A program made the translations under genes and the position numbers. Positions 10,466 through 20,860 of a stretch of 64,000 nucleotides of DNA are shown piece by piece (the stretch's first letter is position 1; each line of letters begins with the position of its first letter). Source of the stretch: Bufo bufo. Its lineage: Eukaryota > Chordata > Amphibia > Anura > Bufonidae. Where the stretch lies: contig NC_053390.1 in the NCBI RefSeq assembly GCF_905171765.1, forward strand, positions 215,270,927 through 215,334,926, read 5' to 3'. The notes under the pieces were generated by a model. It was not told the origin of the DNA. It ran no database searches and saw only the letters and a program-made list of their open reading frames with translations.

Positions 10466-12318
10466 ACTCGGCCTCGGTCAAGGTGGGAGGGCGCCTGCTC
10501 GCCTTTCAGAATGTCTGGCAAGCAAGTGTGGAAGACGCTTGGGTTCTGGAGGTGGTCTCCTCCGGATACAGGATCGAATTTTCCGATCTTCCGCCGGGAC
10601 GGTTCTTCCTGACGTCGCCTCCCTCCGGGGCAGAAGATTTTTTTCAGGCCATTCGTTCCCTTCGCTCTCTAGGGGTCATCGTTCCGGTTCCAGAGTCAGA
10701 ACGCTTTCAGGGGTTCTATTCGAATCTGTTCACGGTTCCTAAGAAGGACGGTTCGCTCCGTCCTATCCTGGACCTGAAGGCGCTGAATCACTTTATCCGG
10801 GTCCGTCATTTTCGCATGGAATCCCTCCGGTCGGTGATCACCTCCTTGGAGTCGGACGAGTTCCTGTCGTCCATCGACATTCTGGATGCCTATCTCCACG
10901 TCCCCGTTGCCCTCTCCCATTAAAAGTTCCTTCGCTTCGCGGTAGGTTCTCTTCATTTCCAATTTGTAGCCCTGCCCTTCGGCCTGGCCTCCGCTCCGAG
11001 GGTCTTCACCAAAGTGTTAGCACCTCTCATGGCCCTTCTCCGTGCCAGGGGGGTCGCCTTGGTACCTTATCTGGACGACCTTCTGATTCGGGCCCTGTCG
11101 TTGGAGGACAACGTGTCCAGCCTGCGCATCACCCTCTCGGCTCTTGCCCAGTTCGGGTGGCTCATCAACCACTCCAAGTGCTCCCTCGTCCCTTGCCATT
11201 GGATGCCCTTTCTGGGCATGATCTTCGACACTCGCCTCGGGCGGGTGTTCCTTCCCTCAGAAAAAATTGGGGGCCCGTCCTCTCTGACCATCAGGACGTG
11301 TATGCGCGTCCTGGTGAGGATGGTGGCCTCCTTCGAAGCCATTCCCTATTCCCAATTCCACTCCCGGGACCTTCAGTTGTTCATCCTATCCAGGTGGGAC
11401 AAGTCCCCGGCAGGCCTCGATCGCCTGACTCGTCTCCCTCTCCAGCTTCGCCAGGACCTTTCCTGGTGGCTGCTTCCTCGGACGGTGTCCCTGGGCCGGT
11501 CCTTCCTTCCCCCCAGTTGGCGGGTGATCACGACGGACGCCAGCCTCTCGGGTTGGGGAGCGGTCTTCGAGTCTCTCACGGTCCAGTGTCTTTGGTCTGC
11601 TCAGGAGTCCTCCCTGCAGATCAATGTGCTCGAACTCAGGGCAATTTTCCTGGCACTGTCTCACTGGACCCCACGTCTCCGCAGTCTCCCGATCCGGGTT
11701 CAGATGGACAATTCCACCGCCGTGGCTTATCTGAACCACCAAGGGGGCACCAGGAGCGTGATGGCCTTGCAGGAAGCCTTCTATATCCTGCGGTGGGCGG
11801 AGAAGCACGTTCCCGTCCTCTCCGCCGTACACATTCCAGGGGTCGACAATTGGGCGGCAGACTTCCTCAGTCGTCAGCTCGTCGACCCGGGCGAATGGTC
11901 TCTCCACCCAGAAGTGTTCCTCCAACTTTGTCACCGATGGGGAACTCCGGACGTGGATCTCTTCGCATCACGCCTCAACCACAGGCTCCCGCGCTATGTC
12001 GCGCGGTCCAGGGACCCTCTGGCTCTCGCGGTAGACACCCTAGTTCTGCTTTGGTCTCAGTTTGACCTTCTGTACCTGTTTCCCCCCATTCCTCTCCTGC
12101 CCCGAGTGCTCAAGCGTCTCAAGGCAGCCCCTGTTCCGGCAATCCTGGTGGCTCCGGATTGGCCCCGCAGAGCGTGGTACGCAGATCTGGTGTTTCTGCT
12201 CGCCGACGTTCCGTGGCGACTTCCTCTGCGCCACGATCTCCTTTCGCAGGGCCTTCTGTTCCACCCGAATTTACCTCAGCTTCGTTTGACGGTGTGGCTG
12301 TTGAGACCGCGGTCCTGA
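10466..12318 (+). pseudogene. DIRS reverse transcriptase-RNase H-methyltransferase-like polyprotein (copy B), one nonsense codon
   Basis: Opening near VGGRLLAFQNVW, the frame carries RT blocks PKKDGSLRPILDLK, SSIDILDAYLHVP and LPFGLASAPRVFTK, then the catalytic YLDD at about 11068-11079. RNase H follows with TTDASLSGWG, NVLELRAIF, and the QMDNSTAVAYLNHQGG aspartate box. The last part (PDVDLFASRLN ... YLFPPIPLLPRVLKRL ... ILVAPDWPRRAW) matches the DAM-like methyltransferase domain known in DIRS elements. The only interruption is TAA at 10921-10923, where C and D have a Gln codon (CAA or CAG to TAA by one transition). It overlaps the recombinase frame by 160 bases. Confidence 0.85.
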
Positions 12319-13331
12319 AGTCCCGTGGCCTCTCGGATTCGGTCATTCAGACGATGCTTCACGCTCGCAAACCCCAGTCAGCCCGTATTTACTACCGGAC
12401 CTGGAGAGCGTATTTTGCCTGGTGCGAGTCTGGGCGTTTTCGCCCTCTCCGTTTCTCCGTCCCTAACATTCTGGCCTTCCTTCAGGCCGGTTTTGAGAAG
12501 GGTCTTCGCCTGGCTTCTCTCAGGGAGAAGATTTCGGCCCTCTCAGTCCTCTTCCAGCGTCCTGTGGCCTCGCGGGCTCAGGTTAGGACTTTTCTACAGG
12601 GTGTCGCTCGCCAAGCCCCTCCCTTTCAGGTCCCACGGCTCCACCGGAAAACGAATCTCGTCCTCGACGCCCTTCAGTCTTCTCCCTTCGAGCCTTTGGC
12701 AGAGATCTCTATGTCGTTTGTCTCGTTTAAGGTGGCCTTCCTAGTGGCAGTCACCTCCATCTGCCGGGTTTCCGAACTTGCGGCGCTTTCTTGCCGTTCG
12801 CCTTTCCTGGTGTTCCATCAGGACAAGGTGGTGTTGCGTCCCGTTCCCTCTTTTCTACCAAAGGTGGTCTCCTCGTTTCATATTAATGAGGAGATTGTCC
12901 TTCCTTCCTTCTGCCCTAATCCTTCTCACCCTGGGGAGAAATCCCTCCATTGCCTTGATGTAGTTCGGGCTCTCTGCCTGTACCTTCGCCTCACGGAACC
13001 CTTCCGTCGTTCGGACTCTCTTTTCGTGGTCCCGGCGGGTCCTCGTAAGGTTTTGCCTGCCTCCAAGGCCACCATCTCTCGCTGGGTTCGGTCGGCTGTC
13101 AAGGAGGCCTATGTCGCGAATGCCCGTGCTCCCCCTTCCAGGTTGACCGCTCATTCGACTAGGGCAGTTGGGGCTTCCTGGGCGGTGCGTCATCAGGCAT
13201 CTGCTTCCCAGGTCTGCCGGGCCGCCACCTGGGCGTCGGTTCACACTTTCTCTAAGTTTTACCATATTCATTCCCTGGCTTCTGCTGACGCCAGCCTGGG
13301 GCGCAAGGTTCTACAAGCAGCTGTGCTTTAG
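12159..13331 (+). CDS. DIRS tyrosine recombinase (copy B), intact 390-aa frame
   Basis: This enzyme would insert the DIRS circle into DNA in place of an integrase. Catalytic residues of the family are visible: Arg203 in ICRVSELAALS, His332 and Arg335 in AHSTRAVGASW, and nucleophile Tyr368 in HTFSKFYHIH. The N-terminal half (residues 60-150) is the helical core-binding region. The ATG at 12159 is the first in frame; the pol overlap suggests initiation may be further in. Length is usual for the family and there is no stop or frameshift. Functional status is unknown, as the rest of the element is damaged. Confidence 0.88.
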   Translation: MAPQSVVRRSGVSARRRSVATSSAPRSPFAGPSVPPEFTSASFDGVAVETAVLKSRGLSDSVIQTMLHARKPQSARIYYRTWRAYFAWCESGRFRPLRFSVPNILAFLQAGFEKGLRLASLREKISALSVLFQRPVASRAQVRTFLQGVARQAPPFQVPRLHRKTNLVLDALQSSPFEPLAEISMSFVSFKVAFLVAVTSICRVSELAALSCRSPFLVFHQDKVVLRPVPSFLPKVVSSFHINEEIVLPSFCPNPSHPGEKSLHCLDVVRALCLYLRLTEPFRRSDSLFVVPAGPRKVLPASKATISRWVRSAVKEAYVANARAPPSRLTAHSTRAVGASWAVRHQASASQVCRAATWASVHTFSKFYHIHSLASADASLGRKVLQAAVL

Positions 13332-13383
13332 ATTGGCGACATGGCGTTCTTCTTCCCTCCCTCAGGGACTGCTTTGGGACATC

Positions 13384-13482
13384 CCATGGTGCTGTGTCCC
13401 CCAATGCCATGCACGAGAAAAATTGATTTTTTGTACTCACCGTAAAATACTTTTCTCGTAGTAGGCATTGGGGGACACAGAT
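13384..13482. repeat. Internal complementary region of DIRS B
   Basis: 13384-13421 is an exact reverse complement of the element's first 38 bases, and the following part is the reverse complement of its right end with about two mismatches. The joint gives the expected sequence across the circle junction, with a short A/T run shared by both ends. Confidence 0.88.
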
Positions 13483-14158
13483 CCCACCCCTTTTGAGTTT
13501 CTTCTTGTTTGTGGTCCCGGCGTTTTGTGGTAGTCGGGTTTCCCCAGTTGAAGACTTTTTGGCGTTCAGTTTTCTTTTTGGTTCAGGTGTGACGTTCCTA
13601 CTGCTTTTGTACCGACTGGTTTCTCTCTGCTCTGGCAGAGGGGTATAGCCCACCTGGGTGGAGCCAACACTTTTTTGTTTCTAGTGGCAGCCTCCTAGTG
13701 GCAGCTGGGCATATACCCATGGTGCTGTGTCCCCCAATGCCTACTACGAGAAAAGGATTTTACGGTGAGTACAAAAAATAAATTTTTCTTCCTTTGCTGG
13801 CTGGATTAATCACAATTTACACTGCTTGTTTTCATGGTTACGACCATACCCTGCAATCCATCAGTGTGGCTGTGCTTGCATACTATAAAAAAATAAATAA
13901 ATAAAATAAAAAGCACTAGCCTATGTGAGCTCCCGATCACCATAGAGACCAACATTTTTTCCTATATTGTGCAAGCACGAGCACCACTGATGGATTGCAG
14001 GGTGGTCGTAACCATGGAAACAAGCAATGTATAACTTGATGGAAAAATTATTCCAGCTAACAAAGGAGGCAATATGGGTAATAACAATACATTAGTAAGT
14101 GCCTTGTATTAACTTCCTCTACATGATAAATGCCACTTGCTTAAGTGACACAACCCCT

Positions 14159-14563
14159 TTAAGTCAAGACATTTGTTTCTTTGACTACTTTGTCACCATA
14201 AAGTTAAAGCTGCAAATTATGGTGTCAGCCTTTTGGGATACAAATTGTTTGCTGTCTAACGATTGTGTGACAGCATTGTTCTGTCTGACTTGCAACCAGT
14301 AGGAGGCAGGCAACTTCAAGAACTTGAATGGGAATTGTCTCATACGCTGTGGATAGGAATTAGCTTAATGGTTCCACAAGCAAAAACACACCTCACCCTG
14401 TGTTAGAAACATGCACATTTTTCTATTTAATTGATGGAAACTGTTCTAGCCTTACACAATGTAATTCTATTCTCACTGGCAGTGTATTAAATGGATTCAC
14501 TGTTCACCAGACTCTTTATAAATTGCTGCTGATACTAGAATAATATGACTTGTCTATTTTTAG
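14159..14563. other. kntc1 intron, no gene
   Basis: A/T-rich unique-looking intron sequence between the MITE and the next exon. I see no recognisable element. Confidence 0.5.
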
Positions 14564-14631
14564 GGAATCTTCTGAAAAGTGAGCTATGTGAAGCAAATTT
14601 AAAAATGTTTGAAGCAATCCACAGTTTACAG
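14564..14631 (+). CDS. kntc1: kntc1 exon 5 in window
   Basis: 68 bases. With the G left over from exon 4 it reads GNLLKSELCEANLKMFEAIH ending SLQ, matching the KNTC1 stretch before the conserved ENFEVFLSFE-type region. Acceptor TTTTTAG ends at 14563; donor GTAATA starts at 14632; it ends in phase 0. This small exon is easily missed because it sits between two repeats. Confidence 0.9.
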
Positions 14632-14727
14632 GTAATAAAGAAAATGAAATGCCCTTATATTTACCAGGCACAGCTTCATACTTTTTGTAATAACTGTGCC
14701 TGATATTGCAGTTTAGTCCCATAAAAC

Positions 14728-15072
14728 TGCACTATAAAATGCAATGCTATCTGAAAGCCCCATGCTGTAGCGCAGGAGAAGCTGAGCAGACAAACCTCTT
14801 TTTTTTTTGTGGCAAAAGAATCAGTAAAACCTGAAATGTATATATTTATATCTATGCTTTTTTCACCTCCTGTGAATATTTATCGGTACATAGGAGAGGG
14901 GTAACAGTAATTGGCACAGAAAGTAGAAAAAAGCAAAGAGATAAATTACAGGTTTTACTGAATCTTTTCCCACAAAAAAATATCTCAATCTGTTCAGCTT
15001 CTCCTGCAACAATAACATGGTGCTTTCAGGCTGCATTGCATTGCATTTTGTGGTGACAGGTCCACTTTAAGA
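14728..15072. repeat. Inverted-repeat (foldback) element in kntc1 intron
   Basis: AATGCAATGCTATCTGAAAGC and GCAGGAGAAGCTGAGCAGAC near 14740-14795 recur in reverse complement near 14985-15050, with matching CAGTAAAACCTG boxes nearer the centre. A related fragment with the AGCTGAGCAGA-like and CAGCAAAACTTG words occurs at 54270-54322. A TTAA follows the right end. The left outer end is unclear. Confidence 0.6.
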
Positions 15073-15289
15073 ACATTCCATCAATATCATCTTAGAAACT
15101 CTTTCTAAAAACTGATGTCACATAAGAGGGCATTGACACCTAAAGATTCAATTTTCATACTGTCACTTGCATAAAATGCCCTTGTGACACAGGAGGACAG
15201 TTCCTCTTATGATAAATTTGCATCCCCCAAAGCTGTGCAAACTATTCTATTTGCAGTCTCTAAACATTTTTATTTTTTTTTTTTTGTAG

Positions 15290-15579
15290 GAAGATTTTGA
15301 TATATTCCTTTCACTTGAGGAATATGAAAACCGATCTTTGGTGTCTCGGCTCAGAGAAGAGCACATTATAGCTTATGAAACTACAAGATCCAAGTCGAAA
15401 TTAGAAAAGGCATCAGAACAAAATGCAGGTCTTGATAAGCAGTCGAAAGTGCCTTCAACAGAGTCCAGACTTTATCGACTTGCTTTACTCTTGCAAGTCA
15501 CAGAGCAGGAGCTTGGAGCAGAATTGGCCTTAAGGGCATTAGCTGCTGGAAAAGTTGAAAAAACACTTGAGATATGCAG
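15290..15579 (+). CDS. kntc1: kntc1 exon 6 in window
   Basis: The longest exon here, 290 bases, phase 0 in and phase 2 out. It encodes EDFDIFLSLEEYENRSLVSR, then a variable Ser/Lys-rich linker (TTRSKSKLEKASEQNAG), then the conserved ESRLYRLALLLQVTEQELGA and RALAAGKVEKTLEICR segments. In KNTC1 the linker is also variable. Acceptor TTTTTTTGTAG follows a 20-base T tract; donor GTATGA starts at 15580. Confidence 0.93.
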
Positions 15580-15990
15580 GTATGATTTGGCACTGTACCT
15601 TTTTCATAGTTATTCTTTTGCAAGCCATGTAGCTTGTTTGCATTTTACATATTGATTGCTTCCTTGTATTGCTTTCTAAAGAAAATCTGACACCATAAAA
15701 AATTGGTGTGAACTATTATGTCTGGATAGCTTAAAGAATAACTAAACTTTATATATATATTTTTTTCATTCAGATAGACTGTGTAAGTGCATAGTTATAA
15801 CTTACTAATATACTTCACTCACCGGTTCCATTCTTACAGTCCCACTGCCAAATGAATTTCGCCTCAGTCTCCAAGGACTTTGTAGACAATTTTTAAACTA
15901 GTGTGGGCGGCTTTAGCAAGGAGCACTCGTCCCCGCTACAGTTACATGTTCACAGTACCATGCGGTCTGTTGAGGAAGAGTTGAGACGTG

Positions 15991-15992
<2 letters not shown>

Positions 15993-16033
<41 letters not shown>

Positions 16034-16162
16034 GCATGTATAATATATACATGCATTAGCAGCCACATTATAGAATGATGTGCGAAGATGTGCCCCAGGG
16101 ACTCATTGTGGCCCCTGTGGGGAATATGTGCCCCCTAATAGGTATATATATCCCCTATGTGT

Positions 16163-16210
<48 letters not shown>
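15993..16210. repeat. Two TA/AT dinucleotide microsatellites in solo LTR 2
   Basis: Runs of alternating T and A at about 15993-16029 and 16167-16210, separated by sequence shared with the 3' part of LTR copy 1. Confidence 0.85.
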
Positions 16211-16213
<3 letters not shown>

Positions 16214-16775
16214 AAAATCATGGCTATATGGTGTATACATGTGTATGTGCCCCAAGCATCCATATACATGTATATTATATATAATGTCCCCTGGTTCACC
16301 TGAAGCCTTATGTATCAGTGTGAATGTGCCCCAAGCATTCACACTGATGCCATCTGGCTAATTGCATCAGAATGACCGGACAAAAGTCCGGTCATCCTGT
16401 ATGCTCCAAAGAGCTCAGATTCAATAGAATCTGAGTCCTTCGTAGTAATTATCTTATTAGCTCTGCTGGAGATGTTCATGCATAATAGGAAGAGGGGAAA
16501 AACCTCCCCTCCTTCTGTTATACGCATTCTGGCAGCGCGATTACTATCGCGCTGTCCGGAATGCAAAGTGCTGCAGGCGGGAGATCAAAGGCTTCTCCCG
16601 CCTGTCAGCAAGTGGCGCGGCCCCGATGTGCTCGTGCAGGGCCTCGCGGGCTGGCGCGGTGACGTCATATCACCGCGCCGGCCCACGTGCCTTTGCCCGG
16701 GGCGCGCGCGCACACACTACAGAGCACATGCGCGTGTGCCACAGCGCGGGCGGCCCGGGAGTGCGGGCTGCGGGA

Positions 16776-16783
16776 TATAAATA
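16776..16783 (+). promoter_or_regulatory. TATA box of LTR 2
   Basis: TATAAATA within a short palindrome (CTGCGGGATATAAATATCCCGCAG), in a CpG-rich core about 800 bp from the LTR start. Copy 1 has the same box on the minus strand near 7957-7966. Confidence 0.6.
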
Positions 16784-17343
16784 TCCCGCAGCCCTGCACT
16801 CAGGGCAGAAGAGCCGAGCCGCCCCCCTCTATAGAAGACCCCTGGAAAGGAGCATAAGACGAGCCGTTAATTCCCTGGATGGGTTGAGTATCCACTACCC
16901 CACCAACGATTAACCCCTACTACCTCCCCATATTACCCTATCCCACCTACGATTCATTAACCCTCCCTATACCCTATGCCACCAACGATTTAACCCTCCC
17001 TATACCATACCCCAAACCCACCAACATTCCCCTATACCCCTACAATCATCCCACCATCCCTCCCTGCTACACCCTTATCTATTAACCCCTACAATCCATC
17101 CCACCATCACTCCCTGCTACACTCCTATCCCTGCCGCTATTATCCCACCAACCATACCCCTATCCCACCGACGTATCCCTACCACCCCTATACCCTACCC
17201 TAACCCTGTAGGAGTATCACTGCTCCCTATTCTGTACCCCAGTACCCTGTGTCTGTGGCCTGCATCTGCCCTTGCAGCGCCACCGTTAACCCTTAATTTC
17301 CCTGTAGGGATAGTTTTTAGTCCAGGTGGGGTGGGCTGCTAAT

Positions 17344-17363
17344 GTGTGTGTGTGTGTGTGTAC
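17344..17363. repeat. (TG)n microsatellite
   Basis: About ten TG units within LTR 2. Confidence 0.9.
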
Positions 17364-17547
17364 AGTTTGTTTGTGGGTGGAACTTGGGATTGAATGGTGT
17401 ATTTAGTGCTGTATTTATGGTGCTGTATTGTGTACTGTAGGTTTGTACCTACTGTGTAATGTGTGGTTACTAGCGGTAGTTAGTTCAGTAAGGCGCATGC
17501 AGCTAGTTTAGTGATTAGCGTAAAGCAAAGGAATAGTATTATTCTTT

Positions 17548-17553
17548 AATAAA
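17548..17553 (+). terminator. Polyadenylation signal of LTR 2
   Basis: AATAAA about 100 bp before the LTR end and downstream of the TATA box, the usual arrangement for R/U5 of a retroelement LTR. Confidence 0.5.
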
Positions 17554-17979
17554 GGTATAAATAGGCAGAGTCATCGGTAGACGGTGCCTCCTATTTATGA
17601 ATATTAATTATTGATATTTGCATAAATATTGGTCATTAATATTCCCCCTTTACACAGTCACATGGTATACCTAGGCTGTTTCAACTGCATCTATACCATT
17701 TGACTGCGTTGTACTGGGAACATGTGACTGTATTGGGGACGAGCGCTCCAGGCTAGAGCCGCCCACACTAGTTTAAAAATCGTCTACATAGTTCTTTGAG
17801 ACGGAGACTAAATTCATTTGGCAACATGCAGTGGATGACAAGTAATAAGGACTGCACCACATGATCTTTGTGCAGAATTTACGCATGGAAAATAATGGAA
17901 CCAGTGAATGAAGTATATTAGTAAGTTATAACTATGCACTTACACAGTCTATATGAGTGGGGGAAAAATTACTCTTTAA

Positions 17980-18441
17980 GAGGCAGATATTCCTTAAATG
18001 TAATAATTTCTGAACTTTGTCAATCCCAGTCAGTCAGGCAGCTAACAGTCCATACTCTGTGTTTTAATGCATCCCCAGGACTCATAAGCTCAGAACATTG
18101 TTACATTCACTGTCCCTTTTTCTCTATGGGACTGCGAGACAGCTGAATATTATAGCAGCATGACCTCCCGCTAAATATATTCAGGGGAAAAGATCCTCTG
18201 TTCTGGTGATTTCGGGGGTTCCAGCAGTCGCGCCCCCCCTTCTGTCAGATGATTAGGCAATACTTGTAAACTTTGATAAATATATTCAGAATAGAAATTT
18301 GTTATGCATTTGAAATCACTATAGATTTTTTTTCATCTTAGCCGATGTCCATTTAATCTAAATGACTGTAGGTTACAAACCCATTGCCAAAATATTGGAC
18401 TCATTGACTCTGTGTGTATTAACAGTCATTTTTATTTTTAG
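17980..18441. other. kntc1 intron, no gene recognised
   Basis: A/T-rich sequence with no repeat that I can name. Confidence 0.45.
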
Positions 18442-18614
18442 TCATTTATATGAACATCACTGGAATGCTCAGACTGCAGAATTACTCTTTCTGGTTTCCC
18501 AAAAACTTTGCCAAATGTTGGAAGCAAATACTCCGATGGTAATTCCACCAGGAATGAATCTCCCAGCTGTCACTTACCATCTGGCCTGTAAAGCATCTGC
18601 GATATGTAGTCCAG
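18442..18614 (+). CDS. kntc1: kntc1 exon 7 in window
   Basis: 173 bases, phase 2 in and phase 1 out. Reads SHLYEHHWNAQTAELLFLVS, QKLCQMLEANTPMVIPPGMN and LPAVTYHLACKASAICSP, matching the KNTC1 LLFLTCQKLCQML and CSPD region. Acceptor TTTTTAG at 18435-18441; donor GTAAGG at 18615. Confidence 0.93.
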
Positions 18615-18755
18615 GTAAGGTCTAGCACTCAATCTAAATAAAACTCATAAACCAAGGCCTGTTTTACACTGCCTTTGAGTTGCGTCAGAAAACAGCCTGC
18701 CGGAGCTCTCTGGATATTTGCCTGATATCGTCCAGATTTCTGTCAGACTCTATTA

Positions 18756-20320
18756 CAGGGAGTGCAGAATTATTAGGCAAATGAGTATTTTGACCACATC
18801 ATCCTCTTTATGCATGTTGTCTTACTCCAAGCTGTATAGGCTCGAAAGCCTACTACCAATTAAGCATATTAGGTGATGTGCATCTCTGTAATGAGAAGGG
18901 GTGTGGTCTAATGACATCAACACCCTATATTAGGTGTGCATAATTATTAGGAAACTTCCTTTCCTTTGGCAAAATGGGTCAAAAGAAGGATTTGACGGGC
19001 TCAGTAAAGTCAAAAATAGTGAGATATCTTGCAGAGGGATGCAGCACTCTTAAAATTGAAAAGCTTCTGAAGCGTGATCATCGAACAATCAAGCGTTTCA
19101 TTCAAAATAGTCAACAGGGTCGCAAGAAGCGTGTGGAAAAACCAAGGCGCAAAATAACTGCCCATGAACTGAGAAAAGTCAAGCGTGCAGCTGCCAAGAT
19201 GCCACTTGCCACCAGTTTGGCCATATTTCAGAGCTGCAACATCACTGGAGTGCCCAAAAGCACAAGGTGTGCAATACTCAGAGACATGGCCAAGGTAAGA
19301 AAGGCTGAAAGACGACCACCACTGAACAAGACACACAAGCTGAAACGTCAAGACTGGGCCAAGAAATATCTCAAGACTGATTTATCTAAGGTTTTATGGA
19401 CTGATGAAATGAGAGTGAGTCTTGATGGGCCAGATGGATGGGCCCGTGGCTGGATTGGTAAAGGGCAGAGAGCTCCAGTCCGACTCAGACGCCAGCAAGG
19501 TGGAGGTGGAGTACTGGTTTGGGCTGGTATCCTCAAAGATGAGCTTGTGGGGCCTTTTCGGGTTGAGGATGGAGTCAAGCTCAACTCCCAGTCCTACTGC
19601 CAGTTTCTGGAAGACACCTTCTTCAAGCAGTGGTACAGGTAGAAGTCTGCATCCTTCAAGAAAAACATGATTTTCATGCAGGACAATGCTCCATCACACG
19701 CGTCCAAGTACTCCACAGCGTGGCTGGCAGGAAAGGGTATAAAAGCAGAAAATCTAATGACATGGCCTCCTTGTTCACCTGATCTGAACCCCATTGAGAA
19801 CCTGTGGTCCATCATCAAATGTGAGATTTACAAGGAGGGAAAACAGTACACCTCTCTGAACAGTGTCTGGGAGTCTGTGGTTGCTGCTGCACGCAATGTT
19901 GATGGTGAACAGATCAAAACACTGACAGAATCCATGGATGGCAGGCTTTTGAGTGTCCTTGCAAAGAAAGGTGGCTATATTGGTCACTGATTTTTGTTTT
20001 TGTTTTGTTTTTGAATGTCAGAAATGTATATTTGTGAATGTTGAGATGTTATATTGGTTTCACTGGTAAAAATAAATAATTGAAATGGGTATATATTTGT
20101 TTTTTGTTAAGTTGCCTAATAATTATGCACAGTAATAGTCACCTGCACACACAGATATCCCCCTAAAATAGCTAAAACTAAAAACAAACTAAAAACTACT
20201 TCCAAAAATATTCAGCTTTGATATTAATGAGTTTTTTGGGTTCATTGAGAACATGGTTGTTGTTCAATAATAAAATTAATCCTCAAAAATACAACTTGCC
20301 TAATAATTCTGCACTCCCTG
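18756..20320 (+). mobile_element. Tc1/mariner transposon (DD37E type), copy 1
   Basis: Terminal inverted repeats begin CAGGGAGTGCAGAATTATTA at 18756, mirrored at 20320, flanked by TA on both sides. Length is 1,565 bp. It contains one transposase frame interrupted by a single stop. A sister copy lies in opposite orientation at 33197-34759 and is nearly identical over the gene, implying recent activity. Confidence 0.93.
18974..19990 (+). pseudogene. Tc1/mariner transposase with one nonsense codon
   Basis: 338-codon frame with an N-terminal helix-turn-helix pair (residues 8-110), a basic KKRVEKPRRK patch, and catalytic Asp in LWTDE, Asp in FMQDNAPSH and Glu in LNPIENLW. Codon 223 is TAG (19640-19642) where the intact copy has AAG (Lys). 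Apart from this and a few substitutions it equals the intact copy, so the lesion is recent. Confidence 0.92.
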
Positions 20321-20453
20321 TATAGTCATCGTGCAATTTCAGATCCTTAAAAAAAAAAATATGCACTTAAATTAAAATCAAATTTGCTCTAGGAGTAAAA
20401 TGTTTTGGGTTGTTTCTCATCCGAGATTATCAGTGTTTCTATAATGTCGCCAC

Positions 20454-20860
20454 TTAAAGGGGTTGTCTGGTCTTACTCTGCCAGGCTCATAGGTTGTGGT
20501 GAAACGCAACTGTACTGGTTGGATGGGTTCCAGGGGCATCCATCCAACACCAATTGATTATTGTGCATGGGTCCTATTCTAGTTAATGGGGCATAGTAAC
20601 ATAGTTTGTAAGGCTGATAAAAAAAAATTAAAAATCCATTTGTGCATCCAGTTCAGCCTGTTATCCTGCAAAGTTGATCCAGAGGAAGGCAAAAAGCCTT
20701 ATGAGGTAGAAGTCAATTTTCCTCATTTTAGGGGAAAATACTCCTTCCCGACTTCATTCATGCAATCAGAATAACTCCCTGGATCAGCAACCCATCTGTA
20801 GTAACTGTAACCTGTAATATTACACCCTAGAAATCTCTTATAAAATCTTCAAATAGTCTA
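20454..20860. repeat. Dispersed amphibian-type repeat fragment
   Basis: Begins with a TTAAAGGGGTTGTCTGG-type end, then a GGCATAGTAACATAGTTTGT block followed by CAGTTCAGCCTGTTATCCTG and AATAACTCCCTGGATCAGCA. I recognise this order of blocks as an abundant interspersed repeat in frog genomic DNA (memory, not checked). No open frame is maintained. Confidence 0.6.

Larger units (their letters stand above)
5951..13787 (+). mobile_element. DIRS-type retrotransposon copy B (near-complete)
   Basis: The left terminal repeat starts TTTCTCGTGCATGGC (5951) and the right repeat ends about 13787. Gag-like, RT/RNase H and tyrosine-recombinase frames lie between in the usual DIRS order. The internal complementary region reproduces the first 38 bases of the element without a difference and the right end with about two, so the copy is fairly young. 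A solo LTR (6871-8849) has inserted in the 5' untranslated part. Three visible lesions disable it: two gag frameshifts and one nonsense codon in RT. The element lies inside a TTAA MITE in a kntc1 intron, in sense orientation. Confidence 0.92.
5867..14158. mobile_element. TTAA-flanked inverted-repeat element (MITE), split by DIRS B
   Basis: The left arm 5867-5950 (AGGGGTTTTGTCACATTAGT...) is repeated in reverse complement at about 14075-14158, and both outer ends abut TTAA (5863-5866 and 14159-14162). A second inverted repeat lies inside (around 13830-13875 versus 13975-14025). Without the DIRS the element would be about 455 bp. The TTAA duplication is the hallmark of piggyBac-type transposition; no transposase is present. 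Confidence 0.75.
15968..17654 (+). mobile_element. Solo LTR, copy 2
   Basis: Starts TGTTGAGGAAGAGTTGAGAC and ends CCCCCTTTACA, with flanking 5-bp sequences CGGTC (15963-15967) and CAGTC (17655-17659), one base apart, consistent with an aged target duplication. It is the same family as 6871-8849 in opposite orientation. A TATA box and a polyadenylation signal in this strand define the transcriptional sense. AT microsatellites near the 5' end and a CA/TG run near 17345 have changed its length. Confidence 0.85.
15735..17975. mobile_element. TTAA-flanked inverted-repeat element (MITE), split by solo LTR 2
   Basis: The left arm about 15735-15965 and right arm about 17660-17975 are reverse complements; for example AGACTGTGTAAGTGCATAG at 15777 is mirrored at 17933-17952. 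Both outer ends abut TTAA (15731-15734, 17976-17979). The arms total about 550 bp without the LTR. No coding sequence is present. The TTAA footprint suggests a piggyBac-type non-autonomous element. Confidence 0.75.

Noticed and set aside
11157..12065. 302-codon plus-strand open frame and a 182-codon minus-strand frame within DIRS pol
   Set aside because: Both overlap the RT/RNase H frame, which has recognisable motifs. They are low-stop shadows of G+C-rich coding sequence without motifs of their own.
12159..13331. Bacterial or phage integrase / integron integrase
   Set aside because: The tyrosine recombinase fold is shared, but the gene sits after RT/RNase H between DIRS inverted repeats with an internal complementary region, in a vertebrate intron.
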